A DNA stretch of 64,000 nt from Motacilla alba alba. Taxonomy: Eukaryota > Chordata > Aves > Passeriformes > Motacillidae. How positions within the stretch are numbered: position 1 is the first letter of the stretch; the number at the start of each line of letters is the position of its first letter. A program made the translations under genes and the position numbers. The stretch spans positions 5,247,331 to 5,311,330 of the forward strand of contig NW_024037374.1 of NCBI RefSeq assembly GCF_015832195.1. The letters are read 5' to 3'. The notes under the pieces were generated by a model that was not told the origin of the DNA, searched no databases, and saw only the letters and a list, made by a program, of their open reading frames with translations. This document shows, in pieces, positions 38,701 to 50,500 of this stretch.

Positions 38701-40722
38701 GCCCTGGGACAAGCTGCCACTTGTGCCAACTCGCGCTGCTTTGAGGGCGCCCACGGAGCTCTGCAAACTGAGACCAGGAACGTGGGGTGCTGGGTTTAGT
38801 TTTCCCGGGCAGAAGCCTCTCTCAGTAACAGGTAGGCCGCTATTCCTTAGGCGCAGGCTGGCAGCAAGATTTCCACGAATATCAAGATGCTGCCCAGGGA
38901 CAAGCTGCCACCTGTGCCAACTCGCGCTCTTTGAGAGTGCCCATGGAGCTCTGCAAACTGAGACCATGAACCTGGGGTGCTTAGTTTTGTTTCTCCGGGC
39001 AGAAGCATTTGCAGTGCCAGGTAGGCCCTTGTTCCTTAAGGGCAGGCAGCCAGCCGGATTTCCCCGAATATCAAGATGCTGCCCAGGGACAAGCTGCCAC
39101 CTGTGCCAACTCGCGCTGCTTTGAGAGTGCCCACGGAGCTCTGCAAACTGAGACCAGAAACGTGGGGTGCTGGGTTTTGTTTTCCAGGGCAGAAGCCTTT
39201 GTCTGTACCAAGTAGGCCCTTGTTCCTTAGGGACAGCCTGGCAGCAAAATTTCCCCAAATATCAAGATGCTGCCCAGGGATATTCTGCAACCTGTGCCAA
39301 CTCGGGCTGCTTTGAGAGTGCCCACGGAGATCTTCAAACTGAGACCAGGAACGTGGGTTTGTGGGCTTTGTTTTCCCGGGCAGAAACATTTGCAGGACCA
39401 GGTAGGCCCTCGGCCCTTTGGGGGAGGCTGGGACCAGGATTTCCACGAAAATCAAGTTTCCGCCCAGGGACAAGCTGCCACCTGTGCCAACTCGGGCTGC
39501 TTTGAGAGTGCCCACGGAGCTCTGCAAACTGAGACCAGGACCGTGGGGTGCTGAGTTTTGTTTTCCCGGGCAGAAGCCTTTGTCAGTACCAGGTCAGGCC
39601 TTGGCCATTGGGGGCCGGATGGCAGCAGGATTTCCACGAATATCAAGATGCCGCCCAGGGACAAGCTGCCACCTGTGCCAACTCGGGCTGCTTTGAGGGT
39701 GCCCACGGAGCTCTGCAAACTGAGATGTGAAACGTGGGGTGGTGGGTTTTGTTTCCCCGGGCAGAATCTTTGTCAGTACCAGGAGGGCCCTTGTTCCTCA
39801 GGGGCAGGCTGCCGGCTGAATTTCCCCGAATATCAAGATGCTGCCCAGGGACAAGCTGCCACTTGTGCCAACTCGCGCTGCTTTGAGGGTGCCCACGGAG
39901 CTTGGCAAACTGAGACCAGGAACGTAGGGTTCTGAGTTTTGTTTTCCCGGGCAGAAGCCTTTGTCAGTACCAGGTAGGCCCTCGGCCCTTAGGGGCCAGC
40001 AGCCTGCTGGATTTCCACGAATATCAAGATGCTGCCCAGGGACAAGCTGCCACCTGTGCCAACTCACGCTGCTTTGAGAGAGCCCATGGAGCTCTGCAAA
40101 CTGAGACCATGAACCTGGGGTGCTGAGTTTTGTTTCTCCGGGCAGAAGCATTTGCAGTGCCAGGTAGGCCCTTATTCCTTAGGGACAGCCTGGCAGCAAG
40201 ATTTCCCCGAATATCAAGATGCTGCCCAGGGATATTCTGCCACCTGTGCCAACTCGGGCTGCTTTGGGAGTGCCCATGGAGTTCTTCAAACTGAGACCAT
40301 TAACGTGAGGTGCTGAGTTTTGTTTCTCGGGGCAGAAGCATTTGCAGTACCAGGTAGGCCTTTGGTCCTTAAGGCCAGGCAGCCTGCTGGATTTCCATGA
40401 ATATCAAGATGCTGCCCAGGGACAAGCTGCCACCTGTGCCAACTCGGGCTGCTTTGAGAGTGCCCATGGTGCTCTGCAAACTGAGACCAGATGCGTGGGG
40501 TGCTGGGTTTTGTTTTCCAGGGCAGAAGCCTTTGTCAGTACCAGGTAGGCCTTTGGCCCTTGGGGGCCGGCTGCCTGCAGGGTTTCCACGAATATCAAGA
40601 TGCCGCCCAGGGACAAGCTGCCACCTGTGACAACTCGGGCTGCTTTGAGAGTGCCCATGGAGCTCTGCAAACTGAGATGTGGAACGTAGGGTGCTGGGTT
40701 TTGTTTTCCCGGGCAGAAGTAT
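35771..40722 (+). repeat. Tandem 2,476-bp higher-order duplication (13 monomers)
   Basis: Positions 35771-38246 and 38247-40722 are near-identical direct copies at an exact 2,476-bp spacing. Matches are seen at 35826/38302, 36180/38656, 36691/39167, 37322/39798 and 37866/40342. The few differences include CCGGCTGG against CCGGATGG (37139/39615) and GATTTCCACG against GATTTCCCCG (36580/39056). The near identity implies a young unequal exchange, or an assembly duplication to be excluded with long reads. Confidence 0.9.
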
Positions 40723-43700
40723 TTGTCAGTACCAAGTAGGCCCTCAGCCCTTAGAGGCAGTCTGCCTGCTGGATTTCCGCGAATATCAAGATGCCACTCA
40801 GGGACAAGCTGCCTCCTGTGCCAACTCAGGCTGCTTTGAGGGTGCCCACGGAGCTCTGCAAACTGAGACCAGGAACGTAGGGTTGTGGGTTTTGTTTTCC
40901 CGGGCAGAAGCCTTTGTCAGTACCAGGTAGGCCCTTGTTCATTAGGGGCAGGCTGTCAGCAAGATTTCCTCGAATATCAAGATGCTGCCCAGGGACAAGC
41001 TGCCACCTGTGCCAACTCGCGCTGCTTTGAGTGTGCCCATGGAGCTCTGCAAACTGAGACCATGAACCTGGGGTGCTTTGTTTTCTTTCTCCGGGCAGAA
41101 GCATTTGCAGTGCCAGATAGGCCCTCGGTCCTTAAGGGCTGGCAGCCTGCTGAATTTCCACGAATATCAAGATGCTGCCCAGGGACAAGCTGCCACCTGT
41201 GCCAACTCGCGCTGCTTTGAGAGTGCCCATGGTGCTCTGCAAACTGAGACCAGAAATGTGGGGTGCTGGGTTTTGTTTTCCCGGGCAGAAGCCTTTGTCA
41301 GTACCAAGTAGGCCCTTGGACCTTAGGGACAGCCTGGCAGCAAGATTTCCCCGAATATCAAGATGCTGCCCAGGGATATTCTGCCACCTGAGCCAACTCG
41401 GGCTGCATTGAGAGTGCCCACGGAGTTCTTCAAACTGAGACCAGGAACGTGGGTTTGTGCGTTTTGTTTTCCCGGGCAGAAACATTTGCAGTACCAGGTA
41501 GGCCCTCGGCCCTTTGGGGGAGGCTGGCACCAGGATTTCCACGAAAATCAAGTTTCCGCCCAGGGACAAGCTGCCACCTTTGCCAACTCGCGCTGCTTTG
41601 AGAGTGCCCACGGAGCTCTGCAAACTGTGACCAGGACCGTGAGGTGCTGAGTTTTGTTTTCCCGGGCAGAAGTATTTGTATGTACTAGGTAGGCCCACAG
41701 TCTTTCAGGGCCCTCTGCCTGCTGAATTTCCACGAATATCAAGATGCTGCCCACGGAGGATCTGCCACCTGTGCCAACTCGGGCTGCTTTGAGGATACCC
41801 ATGGAGCTCTGCAAACTGAGACCAGGAACGTAGGGTTGTGGGTTTAGTTTTCCCGGGCAGAAGCCTTTGTCAGTACCAGTTGGGCCCTTGTTCCTCAGGG
41901 GCAGGCTGCCGGCTGGATTTCCACGAATATCAAGATGCCGCCCAGGGACAAGCTGCCACCTGTGCCAACTCGCGCTGCTTTGAGGGTGCCCACGGAGCTC
42001 TTCAAACTGAGAGAAAGTATGTGGGGTTATGGGTTTTGTTTTCCCGGGCAGAAGTATTTGTCAGTACCAAGTAGGCCCTCAGCCCTTAGAGGCAGTCTGC
42101 CTGCTGGATTTCCACGCATATCAAGATGCCACCCAGGGACAAGCTTCCACCTGTGCCAAATCGGGCTGCTTTGAGAGTGCCCATGGAGCTCTGCAAACTG
42201 AGATGTGGAACGTGGGGTGCTGGGTTTTGTTTTCCCGGGCAGAAGCCTGTGTCAGTACCAGGTAGGCCCTTGGTCCTTAAGGGCAGGCTGCCGACTGGAT
42301 TTCCACGAATATCAAGATGCTGCCCAGGGACAAGCTGCCACCTGTGCCAACTCGCGCTGCTTTGAGGGTGCCCACGGAGCTCTTCAAACTGAGAGAAAGT
42401 ATGTGGGGTTATGGGTTTTGTTTCCCCGGGCAGAAGAATTTGCAGTACCAGGTAGGCTCTCGGAACTTCAGGGCTGGCTGCCTGCTAGATTTCCACGAAT
42501 ATCAAGATGCTGCCCAGGGACTACCTGCCACTTGTGCCAACTCGCGCTGCTTTGAGAGTGCCCACGGAGCTCAGCAATCTGAGACCAGGAACGTGGTGTG
42601 GTGGGTTTTCTTTTCCCGGGCAGAAGCCCTTGTCAGTACCAAGTAGGCCCTCGGCCCTTCGGGGCAGTCTGCCTGCTGGATTTCCACGCATATGAAGAGG
42701 CCACGCAGGGACAAGCTGCCACCTGTGCCAACACGGGCTGCTTTGAGGATACCCATGGAGCTCTGCAAACAGAAACCAGGAACTTGGGGTGGTGAGGTTT
42801 TTTTTTCCGCGGCAGAAGCCTTTGTCAGTACCAGGTAGGCCCTCGGCCCTTCGGGGCTGGCTGCCTGCTGGATTTCCACGAATATCAAGATGCCTCCCAG
42901 GGACAAGCTGCCTCCTGTGGCAACTCGTGCTGCTTTGAGAGTGCCCATGGAGCTCTGCAAACTGACACCAGGAAAGTGGTGTTCTGAGTTTCGTTTTCCT
43001 AAGCAGAAGCCTTTGTCAGTACCAGGTAGGCCCTCGGCCCTTAGGTGCCGGCAGCCTTCTGGATTTCCACGAATATCAAGATGCTGCCCAGGGACAAGCT
43101 GCCTCCTGTGGCAACTCGGGCTGCTTTGAGAGTGCCCATGGAGCTCTGCAAACTGAGACCAGGAAAGTGGTGTTCTGAATTTTGTTTTCCTAAGCAGAAA
43201 CCTTTGTCAGTACCACGTAGGGCCTCTGCCCTTAGGGGCCACCAGCCTGCTGGAATTCCACAAATATCAAGATGCTGCCCAGGGACAAGCTGCCACCTGT
43301 GCCAACTCGGGCTGCTTTGAGAGTGCCCACGGAGTTCTTCAAACTGAGATGTGGAACGTGGGGTGCTGGGTTTAGTTTTCCCGGGCAGAAGACTCTCTCA
43401 GTACCTGGTAGGCCTATTGTTCCTTAGGGGCAGGCTGGCAGCAAGATTTCCACGAATATCAAGATGCCGCCCAGGGACAAGCTGCCACCTGTGCCAACTG
43501 GGGCTTCTTTGAGAGTGCCCACAGAGCTCTTCAAACTGAGATGTGGAACCTGGGGTGGTGGGTTTTGTTTCCCCGGGCAGAAGCCTTTGTCAGAACCAGG
43601 AGGGCCCTTGTTCCTCAGGGGCAGGCTGCCGGCTGAATTTCCACGAATATCAAGAGGCTGCCCAGGGACAAGCTGCCACTTGTGCCAACTCGCGCTGCTT

Positions 43701-43770
43701 TGAGGGTGCCCACGGAGCTCTGCAAACTGAGAGAAAGTATGTGGGGTTATGGGTTTTGTTTTCCCGGGCA
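40440..43770 (+). repeat. About 3.3-kb satellite block, copy 1 (spacing 3,818 bp)
   Basis: This block matches 44258-47588 base for base apart from scattered substitutions, at an exact 3,818-bp spacing (about 20 monomers). Examples are 40679/44497, 41132/44950, 41548/45366 and 42571/46389. It includes the GGGATATTCTGCC and GAAAATCAAGTTTCC variants and the TTCCGCGGCAGAAG unit. Copy 1 is separated from copy 2 by about 490 bp, which itself resembles 39840-40250. Confidence 0.88.
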
Positions 43771-44257
43771 GAAGTATTTGTCAGTACCAGGAGGGCCCTT
43801 GTTCCTCAGGGGCAGGCTGCCGGCTGAATTTCCACGAATATCAAGATGCTGCCCAGGGACAAGCTGCCACTTGTGCCAACTCGCGCTGCTTTGAGGGTGC
43901 CCACGGAGCTCGGCAAACTGAGACCAGGAACGTAGGGTTCTGAGTTTTGTTTTCCCGGGCAGAAGCCTTTGTCAGTACCAGGTAGGCCCTCGGCCCTTAG
44001 GGGCCAGCAGCCTGCTGGATTTCCACGAATATCAAGATGCTGCCCAGGGACAAGCTGCCACCTGTGCCAACTCACGCTGCTTTGAGAGAGCCCATGGAGC
44101 TCTGCAAACTGAGACCATGAACCTGGGGTGCTGAGTTTTGTTTCTCCGGGCAGAAGCATTTGCAGTGCCAGGTAGGCCCTTGTTCCTTAGGGACAGCCTG
44201 GCAGCAAGATTTCCCCGAATATCAAGATGCTGCCCAGGGATATTCTGCCACCTGTGC

Positions 44258-47200
44258 CAACTCGGGCTGCTTTGAGAGTGCCCATGGTGCTCTGCAAACT
44301 GAGACCAGATGCGTGGGGTGCTGGGTTTTGTTTTCCAGGGCAGAAGCCTTTGTCAGTACCAGGTAGGCCTTTGGCCCTTGGGGGCCGGCTGCCTGCAGGG
44401 TTTCCACGAATATCAAGATGCCGCCCAGGGACAAGCTGCCACCTGTGACAACTCGGGCTGCTTTGAGAGTGCCCATGGAGCTCTGCAAACTGAGATGTGG
44501 AACGTAGGGTGCTGGGTTTTGTTTTCCCGGGCAGAAGTATTTGTCAGTACCAAGGAGGCCCTCAGCCCTTAGAGGCAGTCTGCCTGCTGGATTTCCGCGA
44601 ATATCAAGATGCCACTCAGGGACAAGCTGCCTCCTGTGCCAACTCAGGCTGCTTTGAGGGTGCCCACGGAGCTCTGCAAACTGAGACCAGGAACGTAGGG
44701 TTGTGGGTTTTGTTTTCCCGGGCAGAAGCCTTTGTCAGTACCAGGTAGGCCCTTGTTCATTAGGGGCAGGCTGTCAGCAAGATTTCCTCGAATATCAAGA
44801 TGCTGCCCAGGGACAAGCTGCCACCTGTGCCAACTCGCGCTGCTTTGAGTGTGCCCATGGAGCTCTGCAAACTGAGACCATGAACCTGGGGTGCTTTGTT
44901 TTCTTTCTCCGGGCAGAAGCATTTGCAGTGCCAGATAGGCCCTCGGTCCTTAAGGGCTGGCAGCCTGCTGAATTTCCACGAATATCAAGATGCTGCCCAG
45001 GGACAAGCTGCCACCTGTGCCAACTCGCGCTGCTTTGAGAGTGCCCATGGTGCTCTGCAAACTGAGACCAGAAATGTGGGGTGCTGGGTTTTGTTTTCCC
45101 GGGCAGAAGCCTTTGTCAGTACCAAGTAGGCCCTTGGACCTTAGGGACAGCCTGGCAGCAAGATTTCCCCGAATATCAAGATGCTGCCCAGGGATATTCT
45201 GCCACCTGAGCCAACTCGGGCTGCATTGAGAGTGCCCACGGAGTTCTTCAAACTGAGACCAGGAACGTGGGTTTGTGCGTTTTGTTTTCCCGGGCAGAAA
45301 CATTTGCAGTACCAGGTAGGCCCTCGGCCCTTTGGGGGAGGCTGGCACCAGGATTTCCACGAAAATCAAGTTTCCGCCCAGGGACAAGCTGCCACCTTTG
45401 CCAACTCGCGCTGCTTTGAGAGTGCCCACGGAGCTCTGCAAACTGTGACCAGGACCGTGAGGTGCTGAGTTTTGTTTTCCCGGGCAGAAGTATTTGTATG
45501 TACTAGGTAGGCCCACAGTCTTTCAGGGCCCTCTGCCTGCTGAATTTCCACGAATATCAAGATGCTGCCCACGGAGGATCTGCCACCTGTGCCAACTCGG
45601 GCTGCTTTGAGGATACCCATGGAGCTCTGCAAACTGAGACCAGGAACGTAGGGTTGTGGGTTTAGTTTTCCCGGGCAGAAGCCTTTGTCAGTACCAGTTG
45701 GGCCCTTGTTCCTCAGGGGCAGGCTGCCGGCTGGATTTCCACGAATATCAAGATGCCGCCCAGGGACAAGCTGCCACCTGTGCCAACTCGCGCTGCTTTG
45801 AGGGTGCCCACGGAGCTCTTCAAACTGAGAGAAAGTATGTGGGGTTATGGGTTTTGTTTTCCCGGGCAGAAGTATTTGTCAGTACCAAGTAGGCCCTCAG
45901 CCCTTAGAGGCAGTCTGCCTGCTGGATTTCCACGCATATCAAGATGCCACCCAGGGACAAGCTTCCACCTGTGCCAACTCGGGCTGCTATGAGAGTGCCC
46001 ATGGAGCTCTGCAAACTGAGATGTGGAACGTGGGGTGCTGGGTTTTGTTTTCCCGGGCAGAAGCCTGTGTCAGTACCAGGTAGGCCCTTGGTCCTTAAGG
46101 GCAGGCTGCCGACTGGATTTCCACGAATATCAAGATGCTGCCCAGGGACAAGCTGCCACCTGTGACAACTCGGGCTGCTTTGAGAGTGCCCATGGAGCTC
46201 TGCAAATTGGGAACCGGAACGTGCGTTGGTGAGTATTGTTTCCCCGGGCAGAAGCATTTGCAGTACCAGGTAGTCTCTCGGAACTTCAGGGCTGGCTGCC
46301 TGCTAGATTCCCACGAATATCAAGATGCTGCCCAGGGACTACCTGCCACTTGTGCCAACTCGCGCTGCTTTGAGAGTGCCCACGGAGCTCAGCAATCTGA
46401 GACCAGGAACGTGGTGTGGTGGGTTTTCTTTTCCCGGGCAGAAGCCCTTGTCAGTACCAAGTAGGCCCTCGGCCCTTCGGGGCAGTCTGCCTGCTGGATT
46501 TCCACGCATATGAAGAGGCCACGCAGGGAAAAGCTGCCACCTGTGCCAACACGGGCTGCTTTGAGGATACCCATGGAGCTCTGCAAACAGAAACCAGGAA
46601 CTTGGGGTGGTGAGGTTTTTTTTTCCGCGGCAGAAGCCTTTGTCAGTACCAGGTAGGCCCTCGGCCCTTCGGGGCTGGCTGCCTGCTGGATTTCCACGAA
46701 TATCAAGATGCCGCCCAGGGACAAGCTGCCTCCTGTGGCAACTCGTGCTGCTTTGAGAGTGCCCATGGAGCTCTGCAAACTGACACCAGGAAAGTGGTGT
46801 TCTGAGTTTCGTTTTCCTAAGCAGAAGCCTTTGTCAGTACCAGGTAGGCCCTCGGCCCTTAGGTGCCGGCAGCCTTCTGGATTTCCACGAATATCAAGAT
46901 GCTGCCCAGGGACAAGCTGCCTCCTGTGGCAACTCGGGCTGCTTTGAGAGTGCCCATGGAGCTCTGCAAACTGAGACCAGGAAAGTGGTGTTCTGAATTT
47001 TGTTTTCCTAAGCAGAAACCTTTGTCAGTACCACGTAGGGCCTCTGCCCTTAGGGGCCACCAGCCTGCTGGAATTCCACGAATATCAAGATGCTGCCCAG
47101 GGACAAGCTGCCACCTGCGCCAACTCGGGCTGCTTTGAGAGTGCCCACGGAGTTCTTCAAACTGAGATGTGGAACGTGGGGTGCTGGGTTTAGTTTTCCC

Positions 47201-47588
47201 GGGCAGAAGACTCTCTCAGTACCTGGTAGGCCTATTGTTCCTTAGGGGCAGGCTGGCAGCAAGATTTCCACGAATATCAAGATGCCGCCCAGGGACAAGC
47301 TGCCACCTGTGCCAACTGGGGCTTCTTTGAGAGTGCCCACGGAGCTCTTCAAACTGAGATGTGGAACCTGGGGTGGTTGGTTTTGTTTCCCCGGGTAGAA
47401 CCCTTTGTCAGAACCAGGAGGGCCCTTGTTCCTCAGGGGCAGGCTGCCGGCTGAATTTCCCCGAATATCAAGATGCTGCCCAGGGACAAGCTGCCACCTG
47501 TGCCAACTCGCGCTGCTTTGAGAGTGCCCACGGAGCTCTGCAAACTGAGAGAAAGTATGTGGGGTTATGGGTTTTGTTTTCCCGGGCA
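44258..47588 (+). repeat. About 3.3-kb satellite block, copy 2 (spacing 3,818 bp)
   Basis: Counterpart of 40440-43770. Similarity ends near 47590, where this copy reads AGCCTTTGTCAGTACCAAG and the other reads AGTATTTGTCAGTACCAGG. Confidence 0.88.
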
Positions 47589-50500
47589 GAAGCCTTTGTC
47601 AGTACCAAGTAGGCCCTCAGCCCTTAGAGGCAGTCTGCCTGCTGGATTTCCACGCATATCAAGATGCAACCCAGGGACAAGCTGCCACCTGTGCCAACTC
47701 GGGCTGCTTTGAGAGTGCCCATGGAGCTCTGCAAACTGAGATGTGGAACGTGGGGTTCTGGGTTTTGTTTTCCCGGGCAGAAGCCTTTGTCAGTACCAGG
47801 TAGGCCCTTGGTCCTCAAGGGCAGGCTGCCGTCTGGATTTCCACGAATATCAAGATGCTGCCCAGGGACAAGCTGCCACCTGTGACAACTCGGGCTGCTT
47901 TGAGAGTGCCCATGGAGCTCTGCAAAGTGAGAACAGGAACGTGCGTTGGTGACTTTTGTTTCCCCGGGCAGAAGCATTTGCAGTACCAGGTAGGCTCTCG
48001 CAACTTCAGGGCCGGCTGCCTGCTAGATTTCCACGAATATCAAGCTGCTGCCCAGGGACTACCTGCCACTTGTGCCAACTCGCGCTGCTTTGAGGGTGCC
48101 CACGGAGCTCTGCAAACTGAGACCAGGAACGTGGGGTGCTGGGTTTAGTCTTCCCGGGCAGAAGCCTTTGTCAGTACCAGGTAGGCCCTTGTTCCTTAGG
48201 GGCAGGCTGGCAGCAAGATTTCCACGAATATCAAGATGCTGCCCAGGGACAAGCTGCCACTTGTGCCAACTCGCGCTGCTTTGAGGGTGCCCACAGGGCT
48301 CTTCAAACTGAGAGAAAGTATGTGGGGTTATGGGTTTTGTTTTCCCGGGCAGAAGCCTTTTTCAGTACCAAGTAGGCCCTCAGCCCTTAGAGGAAGTCTG
48401 CCTGCTGTATTTCCACGCATATGAAGAGGCCGCCCAGGGAAAAGCTGTCACCTGTGCCAACTCGGGCTGCTTTGAGTGTACCCATCGAGCTCTGCAATAA
48501 GAAACCAGGAACGTGGGGTGGTGAGGTTTTTTCTTCCGCGCCAGAAGCCTTTGTCAGTACTAGGTAGGCCCTCGGCCCTTAGGGGGAGGCTGCCTGCTGG
48601 ATTTCCACTAATATCAAGATGCCGCCCAGGGACAAGCTGCCACCTGTGCCAACTCGGGCTGCTTTGAGAGTGCCCATGGAGCTCTGATAACAGAGACCAG
48701 GAAAGTGGTGTTCTGAGTTTTGCTTTCCCGGGCAGAAGCCTTTGTCAGTACAAGGTAGGCCATTGGCCCTTGGGGGCCAGCTGCCTGCAGGATTTCCACG
48801 AATATCAAGATGCCGCCCAGGGACAAGCTGCCACCTGTGCCAACTCGGGCTGCTTTGAGAGTGCCCATGGAGCTCTTCAAACTGAGAGAAAGTAAGTGGG
48901 GTTATGGGTTTTGTTTTCCCGGGCAGAAGTATTTGTGAGTACCAAGTAGGCCCTCAGCCCTTAGAGGCAGTCTGCCTGCTGGATTTCCACGCATATCAAG
49001 ATGCCACCCAGGGACAAGCTGCCACCTGTGCCAACTCAGGCTGCTTTGAGTATGCCCATGGAGCTCTGCAAACTGAGATGTGGAACGTGGGGTGCTGGGT
49101 TTTGTTTTCCCGGGCAGAAGCCTTTGTCAGTACCATGTAGGCCCTTGGTCATTAAGGGCAGGCTGTCGGCTGGATTTCCACGAATATGAAGATGTTGCCC
49201 AGGGACAAGCTGCCACCTGTGACAACTCGGGCTGCTTTGAGAGTGCCCATGGAGCTCTGCAAAGTGAGAACAGGAACGTGCGTTGGTGAGTTTTGTTTCC
49301 CCGGGCAGAAGAATTTGCAGTACCAGGTAGGCTCTCGGAACTTCAGGGCCGGCTGCCTGCTAGATTTCCACGAATATCAAGATGCCGCCCAGTGACAAGC
49401 TGCCACCTGTGACAACTCGGGCTGCTTTGAGAGTGCCCATGGAGCTCTGCAAACTGAGATGTGGAACGTGGGGTCGTGGGTTTTGTTTCCCCGGGCAGAA
49501 GCCTTTGTCAGTACCAGGAGGGCCCTTGTTCCTCAGGGGCAGGCTGCCGGCTGAATTTCCCCGAATATCAAGAGGCTGCCAAGGGACAAGCTGTCACTTG
49601 TGCCAACTCGCGCTGCTTTGAGGGTGCTCACGGAGCTCTTCAAACTGAGAGAAAGTATGTGGTGTTATGGGTTTTGTTTTCCCGGGCAGAAGTATTTGTC
49701 AGTACCAAGTAGGCCCTCAGCCCTTAGAGGCAGTCTGCCTGCTGGGTTTCCACGCATATCAAGATGCCACCCAGGGACAAGCTGCCACCTGTGCCAACAC
49801 GGGCTGCTTTGAGTGCCCATGGAGCTCTGCAAACTGAGATGCGGTACGTGGGATGCTGGGTTTTGTTTTCCCGGGCAGAAGCCTTTGTCAGTACAAGGTA
49901 GGCCCTTGGTCCTTAAGGGCAGGCTGCCGACTGGATTTCCACGAATATCAAGATGCTGCCCAGGGACAAGCTGCCACCTGTGACAACTCGGGCTGCTTTG
50001 AGAGTGCCCATGGAGCACTGCAAAGTGAGAACAGGAACGTGCGTTGGTGAGTTTTGTTTCCCCGGGCAGAAGCATTTGCAGTACCAGGTAGTCTCTCGGA
50101 ACTTCAGGGCCGGCTGCCTGCTAGATTTCCACGAATATCAAGATGCTGCCCTGGGACTACCTGCCACCTGTGCCAACTCGCGCTGCTTCGAGGGTGCCCA
50201 CGGAGCTCAGCAAACTGAGACCAGGAACGTAGGGTTGTGGGTTTTCTTTACCCGGGCAGAAGCCTTTGTCAGTACCAAGTAGGCCCTCAGCCCTTAGAGG
50301 CAGTCTGCCTGCTGGATTTCCACGAATATCAAGATGCCACCCAGGGACAAGCTGCCACCTGTGACAACTCGGGCTGCTTTGAGAGTGCCCATGGAGCTCT
50401 GCAAACTGAGACCAGGAAGGTGGGGTGGTTAGTTTTGTTTCTCCAGGCAGAAGCATTTGCAGTGCCCTATAGGCCCTCGGTCCTTAAGGGCAGGCAGCCT

